Shown here: positions 46,346 through 57,448 of the stretch, piece after piece | How positions within the stretch are numbered: position 1 is the stretch's first letter | Layout of the letters: each line of letters opens with the position of its first letter | Assembly (NCBI RefSeq): GCF_028554725.1 | Contig: NC_071669.1 | Coordinates: 3,487,501 to 3,551,500 of the forward strand | DNA: 64,000 bases | Origin: Zeugodacus cucurbitae | Lineage: Eukaryota > Arthropoda > Insecta > Diptera > Tephritidae | Reading direction: 5' to 3' | Program-made: the position numbers and the translations under genes | The notes under the pieces: generated by a model | Database searches by the model: none | What the model was told of the DNA's origin: nothing | Seen by the model: the letters and a program-made list of their open reading frames with translations, nothing else

Positions 46346-47816
46346 TCATATATTTAGTTTCTACCCTTTTCAATCTAAATCAATCTTCCCATCGACAGCA
46401 CAACCACTTTCCAGACCAGTGAACCCACTCTATCCACCACTGGGTTGCCTCAAATTATGCACCAACGAATTGTGTTTGACTCGCATAGCAATGGAAAGTT
46501 ATCATTGTGCAAGTAAAACTTGGCGATCCACGGGATATCCCTCACTTTGGTGGAAGCTTTTCAATTGTTGTACAAATATTTCACATTTGTTGTTGTATAT
46601 ATGTGTGTGTGTGCCAGACGACATGCCAGAATTCGTAAAGTTCGCGATATTTTTAAATTACCTGATAAAAGCGGCAATGCAGCAACGAAAAACAGTAAAA
46701 ACAACAAAGAGGTAAATAAACTTTGTGAAATGTTTGAGCGTCTGTTAGTATACTTGGGAAAAAATACTTGGAAAAAATGGAAAAAAAATAAGCGCTTTAA
46801 TCGAATGAAAATTTGTATCGTGAATCATAGTACTTGAGTTAGCTCTGGGAAATTATATGATTGTTTTCTAGCGGTTCTGTGGAAAGTCTAAGATGTGTTA
46901 CTATGAAAAATTACACCAAACACTTCCTGATGAGCAAATGTACTCGGTAGTAGTCGAATATGAGTGCTTAGTAATAATAACTATAAGTAAATTTGTTCAA
47001 AAAAATCATTTTCTATATAGAAGAAATCGGACATATTTTCGATATACCAATCTACAGACGTTTTTAAGAAATTTTAGAAATCATTTTTCTTTAAATTTTC
47101 TTAATTATTTTTAGTATTTCATTATAGAACGAAAATACTTGACATTTAGTCTTCAATCATCGAAAAAAGAAGTGTTCCACTTGTTCATATTTTGACTTTT
47201 TAAATTTTTTTGGTTACAATTAAACAGTTCTGAGAAAGGAAATTTATTTTCGTGGTCTTGTAGCAGCATTTTTTTGTTTAAGAAACCAAAAAGTCGAAGT
47301 CAATCTATTCGAGAGACTGGTTGCTACTAAAGCTCTGATAACTACAGAGACATGCATTGACGTCACTTGTAACCAAATTCGATTAAATTTGATTTATTAT
47401 TTTTAGCCTTTCCTTATAAAACGAACAGGCTTTCCATATAAAAATTAATTACGGAAAGAGCAAGTGTTCCACATGTTCATATTTCCATTAAATGTTGCTT
47501 CTTCGAATATTCGTTCAAAATAAAATAGTTCTGAGAAAGGAAATTGTTTATCAGGGGATTACATAATATATTTTTTGTTGTAAGTGCCCAGCAACTCAAA
47601 ACCAAGAGCTGAAACTCGATTACTAGCTCTTAATATATCTATAATATTCCAGATATGGTTATAAAACATTGATAAATCGAGACCATAGGAAACTGAGTTC
47701 CAGGTTCTTTATTTAATATTTCTTGGATATCGTGATGAATATTCTTTTTAAAAAGAGTTTCTGCTGATACCTGTGCTGGAAAATGCTTTTTTCGATATTT
47801 GAAATAGAAATATGTT
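46346..47816. other. Intergenic, no gene recognised
   Basis: Two overlapping frames at 46,419-46,837 are the longest open stretches. Neither shows a domain and the second has a Lys/Asn-rich end that reflects A-rich DNA. From 47,160 to 47,540 the words AGTGTTCCAC-TGTTCATATTT and TTCTGAGAAAGGAAATT each occur twice, about 290-300 bp apart, indicating an old local duplication. Confidence 0.4.
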
Positions 47817-47819
47817 TTA

Positions 47820-48144
47820 TAGCGTTTTTAGACAGGCGCTAATTGATCAATTAACCGGCCACTGCTCAATTAAAACGCTTATTAAAATCGATTAGCCATA
47901 CAAAATAAAATCTACATTTATTTCAAATTGAAATTTAATCGACTTGAAAATCAAATGCAAACGATAGATGTCGCTGCTAAAAATATCAATCAGCTGTTGA
48001 AACTTACCAACTTTTTATGAAAAGCAAGAATAAAAATGTATAACAGCTGATCGGTTATCGAGTAGCCGGCAGTGTGAAGGGCAAAAACTGGTTTCTCCAT
48101 CAAAATTTTAATTGATCAATTAATTTGGCTGTGTGAAAAGGCTA
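47820..48144 (+). mobile_element. MITE family M1, copy 3 (325 bp, TTA target duplication)
   Basis: Bounded by TTA on both sides (47,817-47,819 and 48,145-48,147). The ends TAGCGTTTTTAGACAG and CTGTGTGAAAAGGCTA form inverted repeats. It shares TAATTGATCAATTAA at both subterminal positions, GATAGATGTCGCTGCT, CATACAAAATA, and GCTGATCGGTTATCGAG with copy 1. It is about 50 bp shorter than copy 1 because the central ATACGATATACGTGCTTTG-containing segment is missing. Confidence 0.88.
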
Positions 48145-48147
48145 TTA

Positions 48148-49000
48148 GATTTGTCTATTCGATATACATACATATAGGTTAGTTTTTTACTCAATGTTTC
48201 TTGGATATTTCGGTGAAAAATCTTTTTAAAAGAGTTCCTGAAGATACTTGTGATTGAAAATATGTACATATGTTGTTGTTTGAAACCAGAAAGTACTTTT
48301 CAAGATCACCCATGAAATTCAGTAAATAATTGAGAAAAGTTGATTTCCTGGGCGTCTCAAGTGTTCTAATCGAATAATAGTCATTCAATTGCTGCTAAAA
48401 CTGAACACTAAGATAAAATTTGAGTGTAAGACCTAAACTGGAATAATTTCAAGACATGAATAACCTTTCGACAGGCACTATTTGGTGGCTGCATAGTACC
48501 TAACTGATGAAACTGATGCCCTAACTGAAAACATAAAACGAGTTGTTACTGTCAGCCCAACCGTTTTTCTGTTTGATTTGACAAGTTTGATTGAGATTGA
48601 GACAAGTGACTTTATTTGACTAGTGCTTTAAGCAACTCTCGTGAATTTCGTAAACTCACAGTACAATTTCTCTCAGTGTACGAGAAATTAAAGTACCTGA
48701 CAAAATGTTTGCACACCATTGACATATATCGTAGAAATTCTGTAAATTCTTGCATTTGTTTGCGAAGACTCGCAGTCTGTGTGAAAGTACATAGATGTGA
48801 CGTGAAGGTTCAACTCAACACATACTGAGGCTTCGCCGTTGATTGGCAGAGAAATTGTGTGTGTGTGAACAGTTGGCAACAGGTAAACACAGCCACGACT
48901 GGTGTCGCGAACTGTTAAATGTGGATGATCGCGTCAAAGTGTTGAATCGAACGAGTGAATGGGGTGAATGCGCAGAGTCAAAGGGAGAATTGCTAAAAAC
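48148..49000. other. Intergenic, no gene recognised
   Basis: AT-rich. Short frames near 48,616-49,103 are featureless. Confidence 0.5.
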
Positions 49001-49079
49001 AAAACATATTTCTTTCTTTCTTATTTTGACATTTCAAGCTTTTTCACATAAAAATGTGGTACTCATTGAGTTTTACAAA

Positions 49080-49860
49080 CACGACGCGACGGGTAATTGT
49101 TAAGCGCTTGCGTGAGTGTGTTGATTTTTGGTTAACAGCTTGTGTGCGCAAATTGACAGCGCGCAGCGGAGACTGAGGAAACCGGTGAGCGCGACGACAA
49201 GTGAAGAAGCTGCGCGGAGGTAGAGGTGCGCAGCAAGAACAGCTGAGTTGAGTTGCTGTTGGTGTTGGTGTTGCGGAGGCCATACTGAAGCTGCCAAGTA
49301 AATATATGAAGGTAAGAATAACAACAACAGCATTAACTTGTTGTTGTTGGTTTCTGTTGTGATTTTTTTGTTTTTGCTGTGTTTTTGTTTTTTTTTTGTT
49401 GTTTTACATTAATGTTTCGCTGGCATGCCAACTGCAGCAGTAAAGGCGCTGCCAACAAATACAATAGCAGCAACAACAACAACATCAATTACAGACGTAG
49501 TACAACATATAACAAAAACCATAATGAAGCATAACAATGAAGCATCGAAACCTGCTGCTTGGCTGGCTGGCTAGCTGACTGGCTGACTGGCTTTGCGCAC
49601 CAACCGGTGTTTCCGCCGCACTAGGCACCAGATTCAATTTGTATTTACATTCACGCCGATCGGTTAGTCAGTTTTTAAGCGTGGTCTGAGCGTGTTGTGC
49701 GGCGCGGCAAAAATTCGTGAGCGAATATCTCCAGCAATAGTAATAGCAATAGCAATAACAGTGCCAATAAGCTGACCGCTTTGTGCAGTTGGCGAACGAC
49801 AGTTGAGTGCAGCTGTTGGCGATTGTGGCATACTAATTTTTACGCGCATTAAAAACAACA
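49080..49860 (+). promoter_or_regulatory. Candidate promoter and non-coding first exon region of LPP-B
   Basis: A GC-richer block upstream of LPP-B, with GCGCGCAGCG near 49,157 and GTTGGTGTTG runs. At 49,308-49,318 a strong consensus 5' splice site AAG/GTAAGAAT ends this block, suggesting a non-coding exon spliced toward the LPP-B coding exon. I cannot pick the acceptor with confidence and no TATA box is evident. The assignment rests on position, composition and the donor alone. Confidence 0.35.
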
Positions 49861-50261
49861 GTTATCCAAGTGGCAAGTGCGTGGCATACGAAAGGTTGCG
49901 AAAAAAATCTAACGAAACGAACGAAACGCGTAGCTTATGGGATATAAAGCTGATGCAGTTAGTTTCAAATACCAGTTGATTCGAAATTATATATGCAGTT
50001 TATTGAGAAAATCAGTAAAAATTCAGATGAATACAGTGGCGATTTGTGCTAAAAGTAACTTGAAACGGTGATGTGCACAACAGCAATAACAGCAGACAAT
50101 AAGAAAACCATAAAAAGGTGTCAGGTGCAAGGTTGTGAATATATTAAACGCCAGTAGAATTTGTTCAGCTGGTTTCAATAAGTGTATAATGCAAATTTAT
50201 GTGTAGAAAAATTGTTTTGTGTCACAAAATACGTCATACAGCCAAAATAACGAAAATTTAA

Positions 50262-50500
50262 AAAGTCTCCAAACTCTACAAAGTCTAAAAAACGCTTGAA
50301 ATTTACTTAAATTTTGTCTCTAATGCTTTAATAAGCTAACTGAAGTGTAAAAATTAATTTTTAAAACTCTACACAAAAGTCTACAAAAACTAAAAACGCT
50401 TGAAATTCACATAAAAATTGTCATAAATGCTTTAACAAGTTAACTAACGTGCACAAATTGAATTTTCAAACTCTACACAAAAGTCTACAAAGTCACAAAA
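50262..50500 (+). repeat. Tandem repeat in the presumed LPP-B 5' untranslated region, unit about 93-104 bp
   Basis: The word AACTCTACA recurs at about 50,272, 50,365 and 50,469, and ACGCTTGAAATT-AC recurs at 50,292 and 50,396. Each copy also has AAAGTCTAC(A)AAA or AGTCTCCAAA. The array ends about 200 bp before the LPP-B start codon. Confidence 0.75.
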
Positions 50501-50705
50501 ACTAAAATAACAAATAACAACATTACAACACAAATTTTGTAAAAAATTGCAAATACCGACGACGCAAACACGATATTGGTCTACGAAAACCTGAATTTTT
50601 TATAAATAAAACTTTACAAAATACGAAAATCAAATATTCCAACACTTTGTGAATATTTAAGAGTGTCATTAACCTCATATTAACCCATTAAAACCTTTTA
50701 ATAAA

Positions 50706-51704
50706 ATGTCTGCAATGGTAGCTTTGCGTCGCTTCATCGATCTACTACTCTTCGTAATACTGATTGCTGTCGAAATCGCTTTGCGTCAATGGATGCCGCC
50801 ACAAAAGCGCGGTTTCTTTTGCGGCGACGAATCGTTACAATATCCTTACAGCAGCACACAAACGATTGGAATGGCAGCGCTCTGCATTATCGTGTTGGGC
50901 ATACCATTCTTCGTCATATTCGTTGTGGAACTCTTTCGTCAATTATCACATAGTCGCGGCAAGAAGCAGCATGCAACACAAGATGCCGCCAACAAGTCGT
51001 GTCACTGTGGGCGTCGTTGGAAGAATATTTACGCACAAATCGGCTACTATTTGCTCGGCTTACTGATGACAGTAGTCGCTACCGAGATAGGGAAGCGTGC
51101 GATCGGCCGTTTGCGTCCGTACTTCTTTAGCATCTGCAAGCCGCGCCTGAGCGACGGCACCAATTGCGACTTCGAACAGAATCAAGGTCACTACTTCACC
51201 GATTACAAGTGCGAAAGCGATGTTGGTCAAAAGATGATGGCCGAAATGGCAATGTCCTTTCCCAGCGGACACTCTTCGACCATCTTCTATGCCATGGTCT
51301 ATATAGCGCTCTACTTGCAAGTGGCGCTCAGCACACGCGGCTCCAAGCTACTCAAGCATTTACTGCAATTCAGCTTTGTGATGTTGGCTTGGTATGTGGC
51401 GTTGACACGCATCAACGATCACTGGCACCACTGGTCCGATGTGCTGGTGGGTACATTGCTGGGCGCCATGTTCGCTTGGCTGGTGGCACGTTATGTGGCC
51501 AAGTTTTTCGAGGGCCGTTGCTCAACGTCGGCGGCGGCGACGTCTAAAATCTTAGTGCACTCCGGTTTGGCGGCCGCGTCAGCGCAATCGGCGACGCCAG
51601 TCTTGCCTGCGTACACATTTGGCAGTATGCCGTATCTGCAGCACCACGGACCGAATCACGCCGCCTACGGTCAGACATACCACAACTATGGTTACGTGCC
51701 GTAA
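50706..51704 (+). CDS. Lipid phosphate phosphatase (PAP2, wunen/laza-like), paralogue B
   Basis: Complete intronless frame of 332 residues starting AAAATG-TCT, a good fly start context. Six membrane segments are visible (about 9-26, 52-77, 108-128, 190-208, 217-233, 245-265), the expected LPP topology. After TM1 comes RGFFCGDESLQYPY, the conserved first outer loop. Catalytic motifs are K130-x6-R137-P138, F-P186-S-G-H189 and T234-R235-x5-H241-x3-D245; the last normally reads SR, so Thr replaces Ser. The family dephosphorylates phosphatidate, lysophosphatidate, S1P or ceramide phosphate at the outer membrane leaflet; Drosophila wunens act in germ-cell guidance, but I do not infer that role here. 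The C-terminal tail is short, with Tyr/His/Gln toward its end. There is no typical N-x-S/T site in the loop between motifs 1 and 2. Which fly paralogue it matches needs a tree. Confidence 0.96.
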   Translation: MSAMVALRRFIDLLLFVILIAVEIALRQWMPPQKRGFFCGDESLQYPYSSTQTIGMAALCIIVLGIPFFVIFVVELFRQLSHSRGKKQHATQDAANKSCHCGRRWKNIYAQIGYYLLGLLMTVVATEIGKRAIGRLRPYFFSICKPRLSDGTNCDFEQNQGHYFTDYKCESDVGQKMMAEMAMSFPSGHSSTIFYAMVYIALYLQVALSTRGSKLLKHLLQFSFVMLAWYVALTRINDHWHHWSDVLVGTLLGAMFAWLVARYVAKFFEGRCSTSAAATSKILVHSGLAAASAQSATPVLPAYTFGSMPYLQHHGPNHAAYGQTYHNYGYVP

Positions 51705-53160
51705 AGCGGTGCGCACTGGCGGTGGCGGTGGAGAAATGGAAAAATGTAATGCAACGCACACATGTGGTGTGGCAGAAAGCGGTGGCAGCGGGTAGAAATA
51801 CAAAAACAAGCAACTGCAGAAATGTCTGGAAATGCAGTTGAGCTGCAGTGAAAGCCATTGCAATTTTGTTATTGTTTTTTTTTTTAATTTTTTGTTTTTT
51901 TGTTTTAAATTTAAGCTTGCCAATGCACGCATGTGGCATTGGAATTCGTGTAGCAAAGAGAAAATCTGCAAGCCCATACATATGTGTCTATATGTATATG
52001 TATTTCGCAGTTGAATGATTTTCGTTGAGGTCTGCAACTGCTTAGTCAAACGCTAATTGTTGCTAATTGCCAACATCAGCACTAATCACTTACTTGTCTT
52101 AAGTAGCGCAAATGCATGCCTGTAAATGTGCGCTCCACATAATAGTTTTAAAAAAAAGAATAACAGCAAATTTGTCTAAATTCGCCGCTACTTAATGCAT
52201 ATATGCTTATGGTCTAATTAAAAGTTCAATTAAAATCTTAAAAAGTCTTGCAACGAATGTCTACAATTGTTGCATTAGCACTTAAGATTTGATTTGAAAT
52301 GAAATTTGTACTAATAAATCATTTAGATGTTTAAAAAATCGAAATTTGTAATGTCTCCAAAAGGCTCCAAATTTTTTTTTTTATAAAAAATAACGAAATT
52401 TTAGTGATTTCAAGTGAAATTTGTACTAATAAATCATTTAGATGTTTAAAAAATCGAAATTTGTAATGTCTCCAAAAGTCTCCAAATTTTATGTTTATGA
52501 AAAATGACAAATTTTAGCGTTTTTGTGTATATAGACTATTTGAAAGTTTATAAGTAGCATTTTTTGAAGTCTCCAAAAAAGTCTCCAAAGTCTACAACAC
52601 AACTAATCATTTAAATTTAAGTCAAACACAGCTTAGCAAGTCATAAAATGTCTAGAAAACTTAAATTAAAAAGTCTCCAAAAATTATAAATTGGTGAAAG
52701 TGCGCAGCTTAGCAAATTTTGTACAAACATTTTTTGGAAAATTTAATTATAAATGTGAAATCTAGCAAATTGGCAATTATTTATAATAAATAAAAAATAT
52801 ATACGTAAAAAATTGAATTTATATGATATTGTATACTTAGTAAGCTATCGAAAATTGTTTCTTATTTTTATAAATTTACAATTGTAATTTCATAAATTTA
52901 TTTTTAAAGCTTTTGTTTTATATTATTATATCTCTTCATGTCATCAATCTATCTAATTTACATGTATTTATATCTTTAAAGAAAAGGTTGTATATATCAG
53001 TCTCTTTATGCGGCTCTACAAATGTATGAATTTATATATAAATATACATATTTATTTTAAAACTGTTTTGTAGCGGTAAAGTTCAGCTTGAAGAACTTCA
53101 ACAATTTTATTAATTTTTAATAAAAAGTACAATTATTGTTATATCATCACAAAACAATTA
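51705..53160 (+). other. Presumed 3' untranslated region and downstream flank of LPP-B
   Basis: Follows the TAA of LPP-B. Candidate AATAAA polyadenylation signals are at 52,313-52,318, at 52,428-52,433 (an exact duplicate lying 115 bp later) and at about 52,787. Several GTCTCCAAA words (52,350-52,680) recur. Which signal is used cannot be decided from sequence. Confidence 0.5.
52301..52520 (+). repeat. 115-bp tandem duplication carrying AATAAA, downstream of LPP-B
   Basis: A unit starting GAAATTTGTACTAATAAATC at 52,301 is repeated at 52,416. The first 65 bp are almost identical in both, including TTTAGATGTTTAAAAAATCG and AATGTCTCCAAAAG, then the copies diverge. A potential polyadenylation signal is present in each copy. 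Confidence 0.9.
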
Positions 53161-53509
53161 TGTTTTTTATTTCTCCCATGGCAATACTTGTAGCTAATTG
53201 GAGTGTCTTTTTTTAATTTTTTTTTTTTAATTTTAGATAATCAAATTATTCTTTAATTTGTTGAAAATCAATTTGGCGTAAAATTTGCTGTCATTTTAAT
53301 TTCACAAGCGAAATTGTTGGAAATTTCAGGCTATTTATAAATTTAGAAAAAATTGTTCATAAGTCTATCACCAGAACATACTCAAATTATCAAAATAAAA
53401 CATAAATTTAAAATTTGTTAAAATTTTCCTGAATTTTAGAGAATTTTATGATCCACAGTGAGGCATTAAAAGAAGAACTAAATGTATTTTCAAAAATGCC
53501 ACAATAATT

Positions 53510-53875
53510 TTATAAGTTCTTGTTTCGAAACATTCAAGATCTTCTGAAGATCACATAACCTCAATATTTGGCGTTTCAAATTTGTTTTTTTTTAATTTTT
53601 TTTTAGCTCTCGATCTTCTTCTGAAGATCGCATAACCTCAATATTTGGTATTTCATATTTTTTATGCTTTTAAGTTCTCGTTTCGAAACATTAAAGATCT
53701 TCTAAAGATCACAAAACCTCAATATCTAGTGTTTAAAATTTTTAAGTTTTTAAGTTCTCGTTTCGAAACATTAAAGATCTTCTGAAGATCACATAACTTC
53801 AATATTTGGTGTTTCAAAACCTTTATGTTTTTATGTTCTCGTTTAGAAACATTCAAGATCTTCTGAAGATATGTT
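53510..53875 (+). repeat. 80-bp tandem array, 5 copies, with palindromic AAGATCTTC core
   Basis: The block (A)AAGATCTTCTGAAGATC recurs with the CTGAAGATC part at 53,544, 53,621, 53,702, 53,782 and 53,863, a period of 77-81 bp. Each unit also has TCTCGTTTCGAAACATT and CATAACCTCAATATTTGG. The core contains GATCTTC and its complement GAAGATC, so each unit can form a small hairpin. Confidence 0.92.
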
Positions 53876-54425
53876 GTTATAAGAAATAGCTATATCCAAT
53901 TGGTCTCTGCTGGAATTAAACACCATTTCTCAGCAGGTTGTTGCATCAGCTTGAATATTCTCTTAATAAGCTGCTGATATCTTTGAGAGTCATTGAGCGA
54001 AACTATCCAACGCAAATGCAATTCGTTACGGATCTTTTGTTTATAAATCGGTTTACCTGTGTTCTTTGCACGCAATGTGTCAAGTTCACTTCACAGCGTT
54101 CACAAGTATTTGGAAAATACACTATCATCTTTTGAGAAACCCCCACAGCTAAACTCACAACATGGTGAAAAGATGGTGGAGTGTATTTTCCTACTTGTCT
54201 CAGCAGGTATACAGTGCAATATGGAATGACAAAAGATGTTAATGTTTTAAGGATGCTATTATGGGAACGTTGAATAAATGTTAATAGAATTCTATAAGGT
54301 CTAATAAATCTTCTTTCTTCGTACAATTGAGTAGGATAGCTGCTGATTTTGGCTTGGTGCGTTCAGAGATTAGTAGGAAACTGTAGTGTAGGACATAGGA
54401 GTCTCAATGAAACGGTCGATCGGCG
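53876..54425. other. Intergenic, no gene recognised
   Basis: Opposing short frames at 53,890-54,326 show no domain. Unique-looking sequence between two tandem repeats. Confidence 0.45.
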
Positions 54426-54920
54426 CCATTTTCTGTTATAACATTCAAGTAGTTATAGACTCATTTCTATGAACCAATAAAGTCGAAGATTCTCTCTGAA
54501 TTGATTTTTCTAGCTGATGTGGGATGGTATTATGTCTTAAAGCCTTTTTGAAATCAACTTGGGTCTCCAACTAGATCATCAGTATAACTTGTTGAGTAAA
54601 AGTACCCTTTAGTGGAATTGACTGATACCCAAAAGGCTTCTTTAACTAATTTCTGGTGAGCTCTAATGAGTAACATTTTCTGTTATAGCATTCAAGTAGT
54701 TATAGATTCATTTCTATGGACCAATAAAGTCGAAGATTTTCTCTGAATTGATTTTTCTGGCTGATGTGGGATGGTATTATGTCTTGAGGCATTTTTGAAA
54801 TCAAGTTGGGTCTCTAACTAGATCATCGGCATCGCTAGTGAGTAAAAATAGCCTTTAGTGGGATTGGATGTTACCCAAAAGACTTCCTTAACTAATTTTT
54901 GGTGAGCTCTAGTAAGCATT
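54426..54920 (+). repeat. 240-bp tandem duplication
   Basis: The segment beginning CATTTTCTGTTATA at about 54,430 repeats at about 54,670 with roughly 90 percent identity by eye. Shared words include GGATGGTATTATGTCTT, TTGAAATCAA-TTGGGTCTC and GTGAGCTCTA. No coding frame is conserved between copies. Confidence 0.88.
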
Positions 54921-56439
54921 ACAGAAAAAGATGGAAGTGCTGTGAACGCAGAAGATCTCTATAGATTAAATCACTCATTATTTTGGGATTTTTTACCGCT
55001 TGTATGTTAAATGTGATAAATTCAAACTTCTCTTGACTGTGAGTCATTCAACATTATCGAAAGCTAATAACGTTAATGATTGTTGAATTTCGGTGCTTCA
55101 CAGAGAGTATCTTAGTAATTTCTGTGGATTAATACTCAAAAAAAGCAAAAAAGCAACAAAGATAACTGCAGATTGTTTGAAGACAACTGCGCTAGAACCA
55201 AAATTAAAATATTCAGTGGTATATGAAGAGAATGAAACCTGTTTATTCTGTTAACCAAAGCACTTCTTCTGTTCTGTTTCCAAGAAATTTTTGAACAAAA
55301 AAAAAAAAATTTATATTAAAATATAATAATAAAATTTAGAAGAATTCTCTCTATTTTGCACCTCAAAATTCACTCAGATGTGTCTGTTCTTTTTCCCAAC
55401 AACCGTTTCCCACAGCTTTTTCACAAGTGTTTTCTCCGAGTTATTACTCAATCAATTTGCACATTCAGCACTTTGCATTCATAAATGGAAATTATAGCGA
55501 GTGACAAGAGTACGGAAAAAAAGAACACCGTTAAATTGTATTACTTAATTATTTTATTTTGCCCGTGCAAACCAATTGAATAAATAGAAATGAGAAAGGG
55601 AAAAAAGTGCGCAGCGCACTTTTTTTGCTGTTGCTGCTAGTTAATATTGAATTAACAGACAAAAGCAGCAGGAAAAAGCGTTTTGCAGTTAAGTTTACAT
55701 TACGTCCGCGTATGTATGTGTTAGTGCCTGTAACAGGTATGGTTAAGTAATCCCCATTGCCGTTTTATCGCCGCAGCTACTATATAGCCACAGCTTAACT
55801 AAACATGATTGCTTTGATTATTTGCTGTGTTATTATTATTTTTTTTTCATTGCCTCACGCTTGACTAAGAACGGCGCGCTGTTTTGCGTTTCAATATTCG
55901 CACACTTGCACAGACAGACAAACAGACAAACAAACACATGTACTTGCTGCTACAATATTTAGTTTGACATTGTCATATTCAATGGAACGGCTGGAACAGC
56001 GGCTAAAAATACGATTAAGTAAGTAAGTAAGCAACGGGGCACCGCTTACAAAAGGCACGTGTCACGCGGCGCATGATGCGAGCGGGCGAAATAAATATTA
56101 CGACATTTATAGCGGCATAAAAGTTGCGAGGCAAAATGCAAAAATACAAGTAAGCAATTAAGCTTCTTTATTGCAAAGATAATGTTGAAAAATATTCAAA
56201 AATGGAACTCACTAATTAGGTTTTTTTTTCAAAAGCTGAAAGGTCGTGAGTGTATAGAATTAGTTTTTGTAAAGGGAGAAAACAAATAAAGCAATTTTAG
56301 AAAGAAAAATCAATTAGTAGTAAAAAAATCGTGAACTTTCAAACAATAAAATTTTCAAAATTCGAAAAAATATTGAAATAACTTTTCAAAAACACGAATA
56401 TGTTTTAAAACATTAATTACAATATTTTTTTTTTTGAAA
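54921..56439. other. Intergenic, no gene recognised
   Basis: AT-rich with one moderately GC-rich part at 55,860-56,130 (including CAGACAGACAAACAGACAAACA). No supported gene. Confidence 0.5.
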
Positions 56440-56473
56440 TATTAGGTTGGCCTTCCGCCTTTTTGCCCTTTAT

Positions 56474-56851
56474 TCAATGCTTTATAAAAATTATTGCAGT
56501 GACCGGATTTAGTTCAAATATGTGCCTTTTCGTTCGATAATCTGTTTTCATCTTGATGGCAACTTCATAATACCCCCTCGTAGAAGACCTCCTCCTTATT
56601 TGCACAGCCACTTTTCTCAAGCCTCTTTTCAACTTTACACCACCAAGAGCGTTCGCCATGGAAAGGAACAGGTGGTAATCACTTGGCGCTATGTCCGGGC
56701 TATATGGTGGATGCGATAAAACCCCCCAACCGAGCTCCCGTGGCTTCTGACGAGTCATCAACGAAGTGTGTGGTCTGGCGTTGTCCTGGTGGAGCACTAC
56801 ACCCTTCTTGTTGGCCAATTCTGGACGCTTCTGGTTGATCACCAGCTTCAA
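56474..56851 (-). pseudogene. Mariner transposase, catalytic C-terminal part
   Basis: The frame contains NQKRPELANKKGVVLHQDNARPH and SPDIAPSDYHLF, giving the second and third catalytic Asp 34 residues apart, the mariner signature. After NALGGVKL a shift changes the C terminus away from the family sequence. The first Asp block lies upstream in another frame (about 56,990, TGDEKWI-like). Confidence 0.85.
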
Positions 56852-57185
56852 GTGGGCCAGTTGTACGCAGTAGATGGTAGAATTAGGCGTCTGGCTGTCA
56901 ATCCCGGCTTGGCCACTGTGTGGGACGATTCACCGGCATTCTTCCACGATCGTTTTCGCTTGATATTGTCGTATGTGATCCATTTTTCGTCACCAGGCAC
57001 CATCCGCTTCAAAAATGGGTCGAGTTCATTCCGTTTCAGCAGGCGTTATCGCAGGCGTTGATTCAGTCCAGAAGGTTTTTTGCGTCAAATCATAAGGCAC
57101 CCACGCATCAAGCTGTTTCGTGTATCCAGTCTACTACAGATGTTTTAAAATGGTTTGGTGACCAACTCCCATCTCCTGGGCGATG

Positions 57186-57448
57186 TCACGAGATGCCACA
57201 TGTCGGTCTAACTCGATGTTTTCCATGATTTGATCGGTATTCGTTCGTCATAGGTCTTCCGCCGGCTGGCTTATCTATGGTGTCGTTTTCATCCGCTCTG
57301 AATCGTCGAAACCATTCCTCCGAAGTTCGAAGTGATAGAGTACCATCCCCCAAAACACCATTAATCTCACGGAACGTTTCTCTAACGGATTTGCCTTTAA
57401 CGAAGGAAAACTTTAAAATAGCGCGAATTCCGGCGTTAGTGTACTCCA
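57186..57448 (-). pseudogene. Mariner transposase, N-terminal part
   Basis: Reading from MEYTNAGIRAILKFSFVKGK at 57,448, this part has the mariner N-terminal helix-turn-helix region (SVRETFREING, SLRTSEEWFRRFRADENDTI, DKPAGGRP) and breaks after NEYRSN near 57,230 into a wrong frame. Upstream in-frame sequence exists, but the Met at 57,448 gives the usual mariner start. The element is inactive because of this break. Confidence 0.85.

Noticed and set aside
46419..46837. Two overlapping frames (98 and 105 codons) as a small gene
   Set aside because: No motif, Lys/Asn bias from A-rich DNA, and neither frame stands out over the other.
51060..52049. Frames of 86-156 codons on either strand around LPP-B
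   Set aside because: They overlap LPP-B in other frames or its 3' flank and show no domain.
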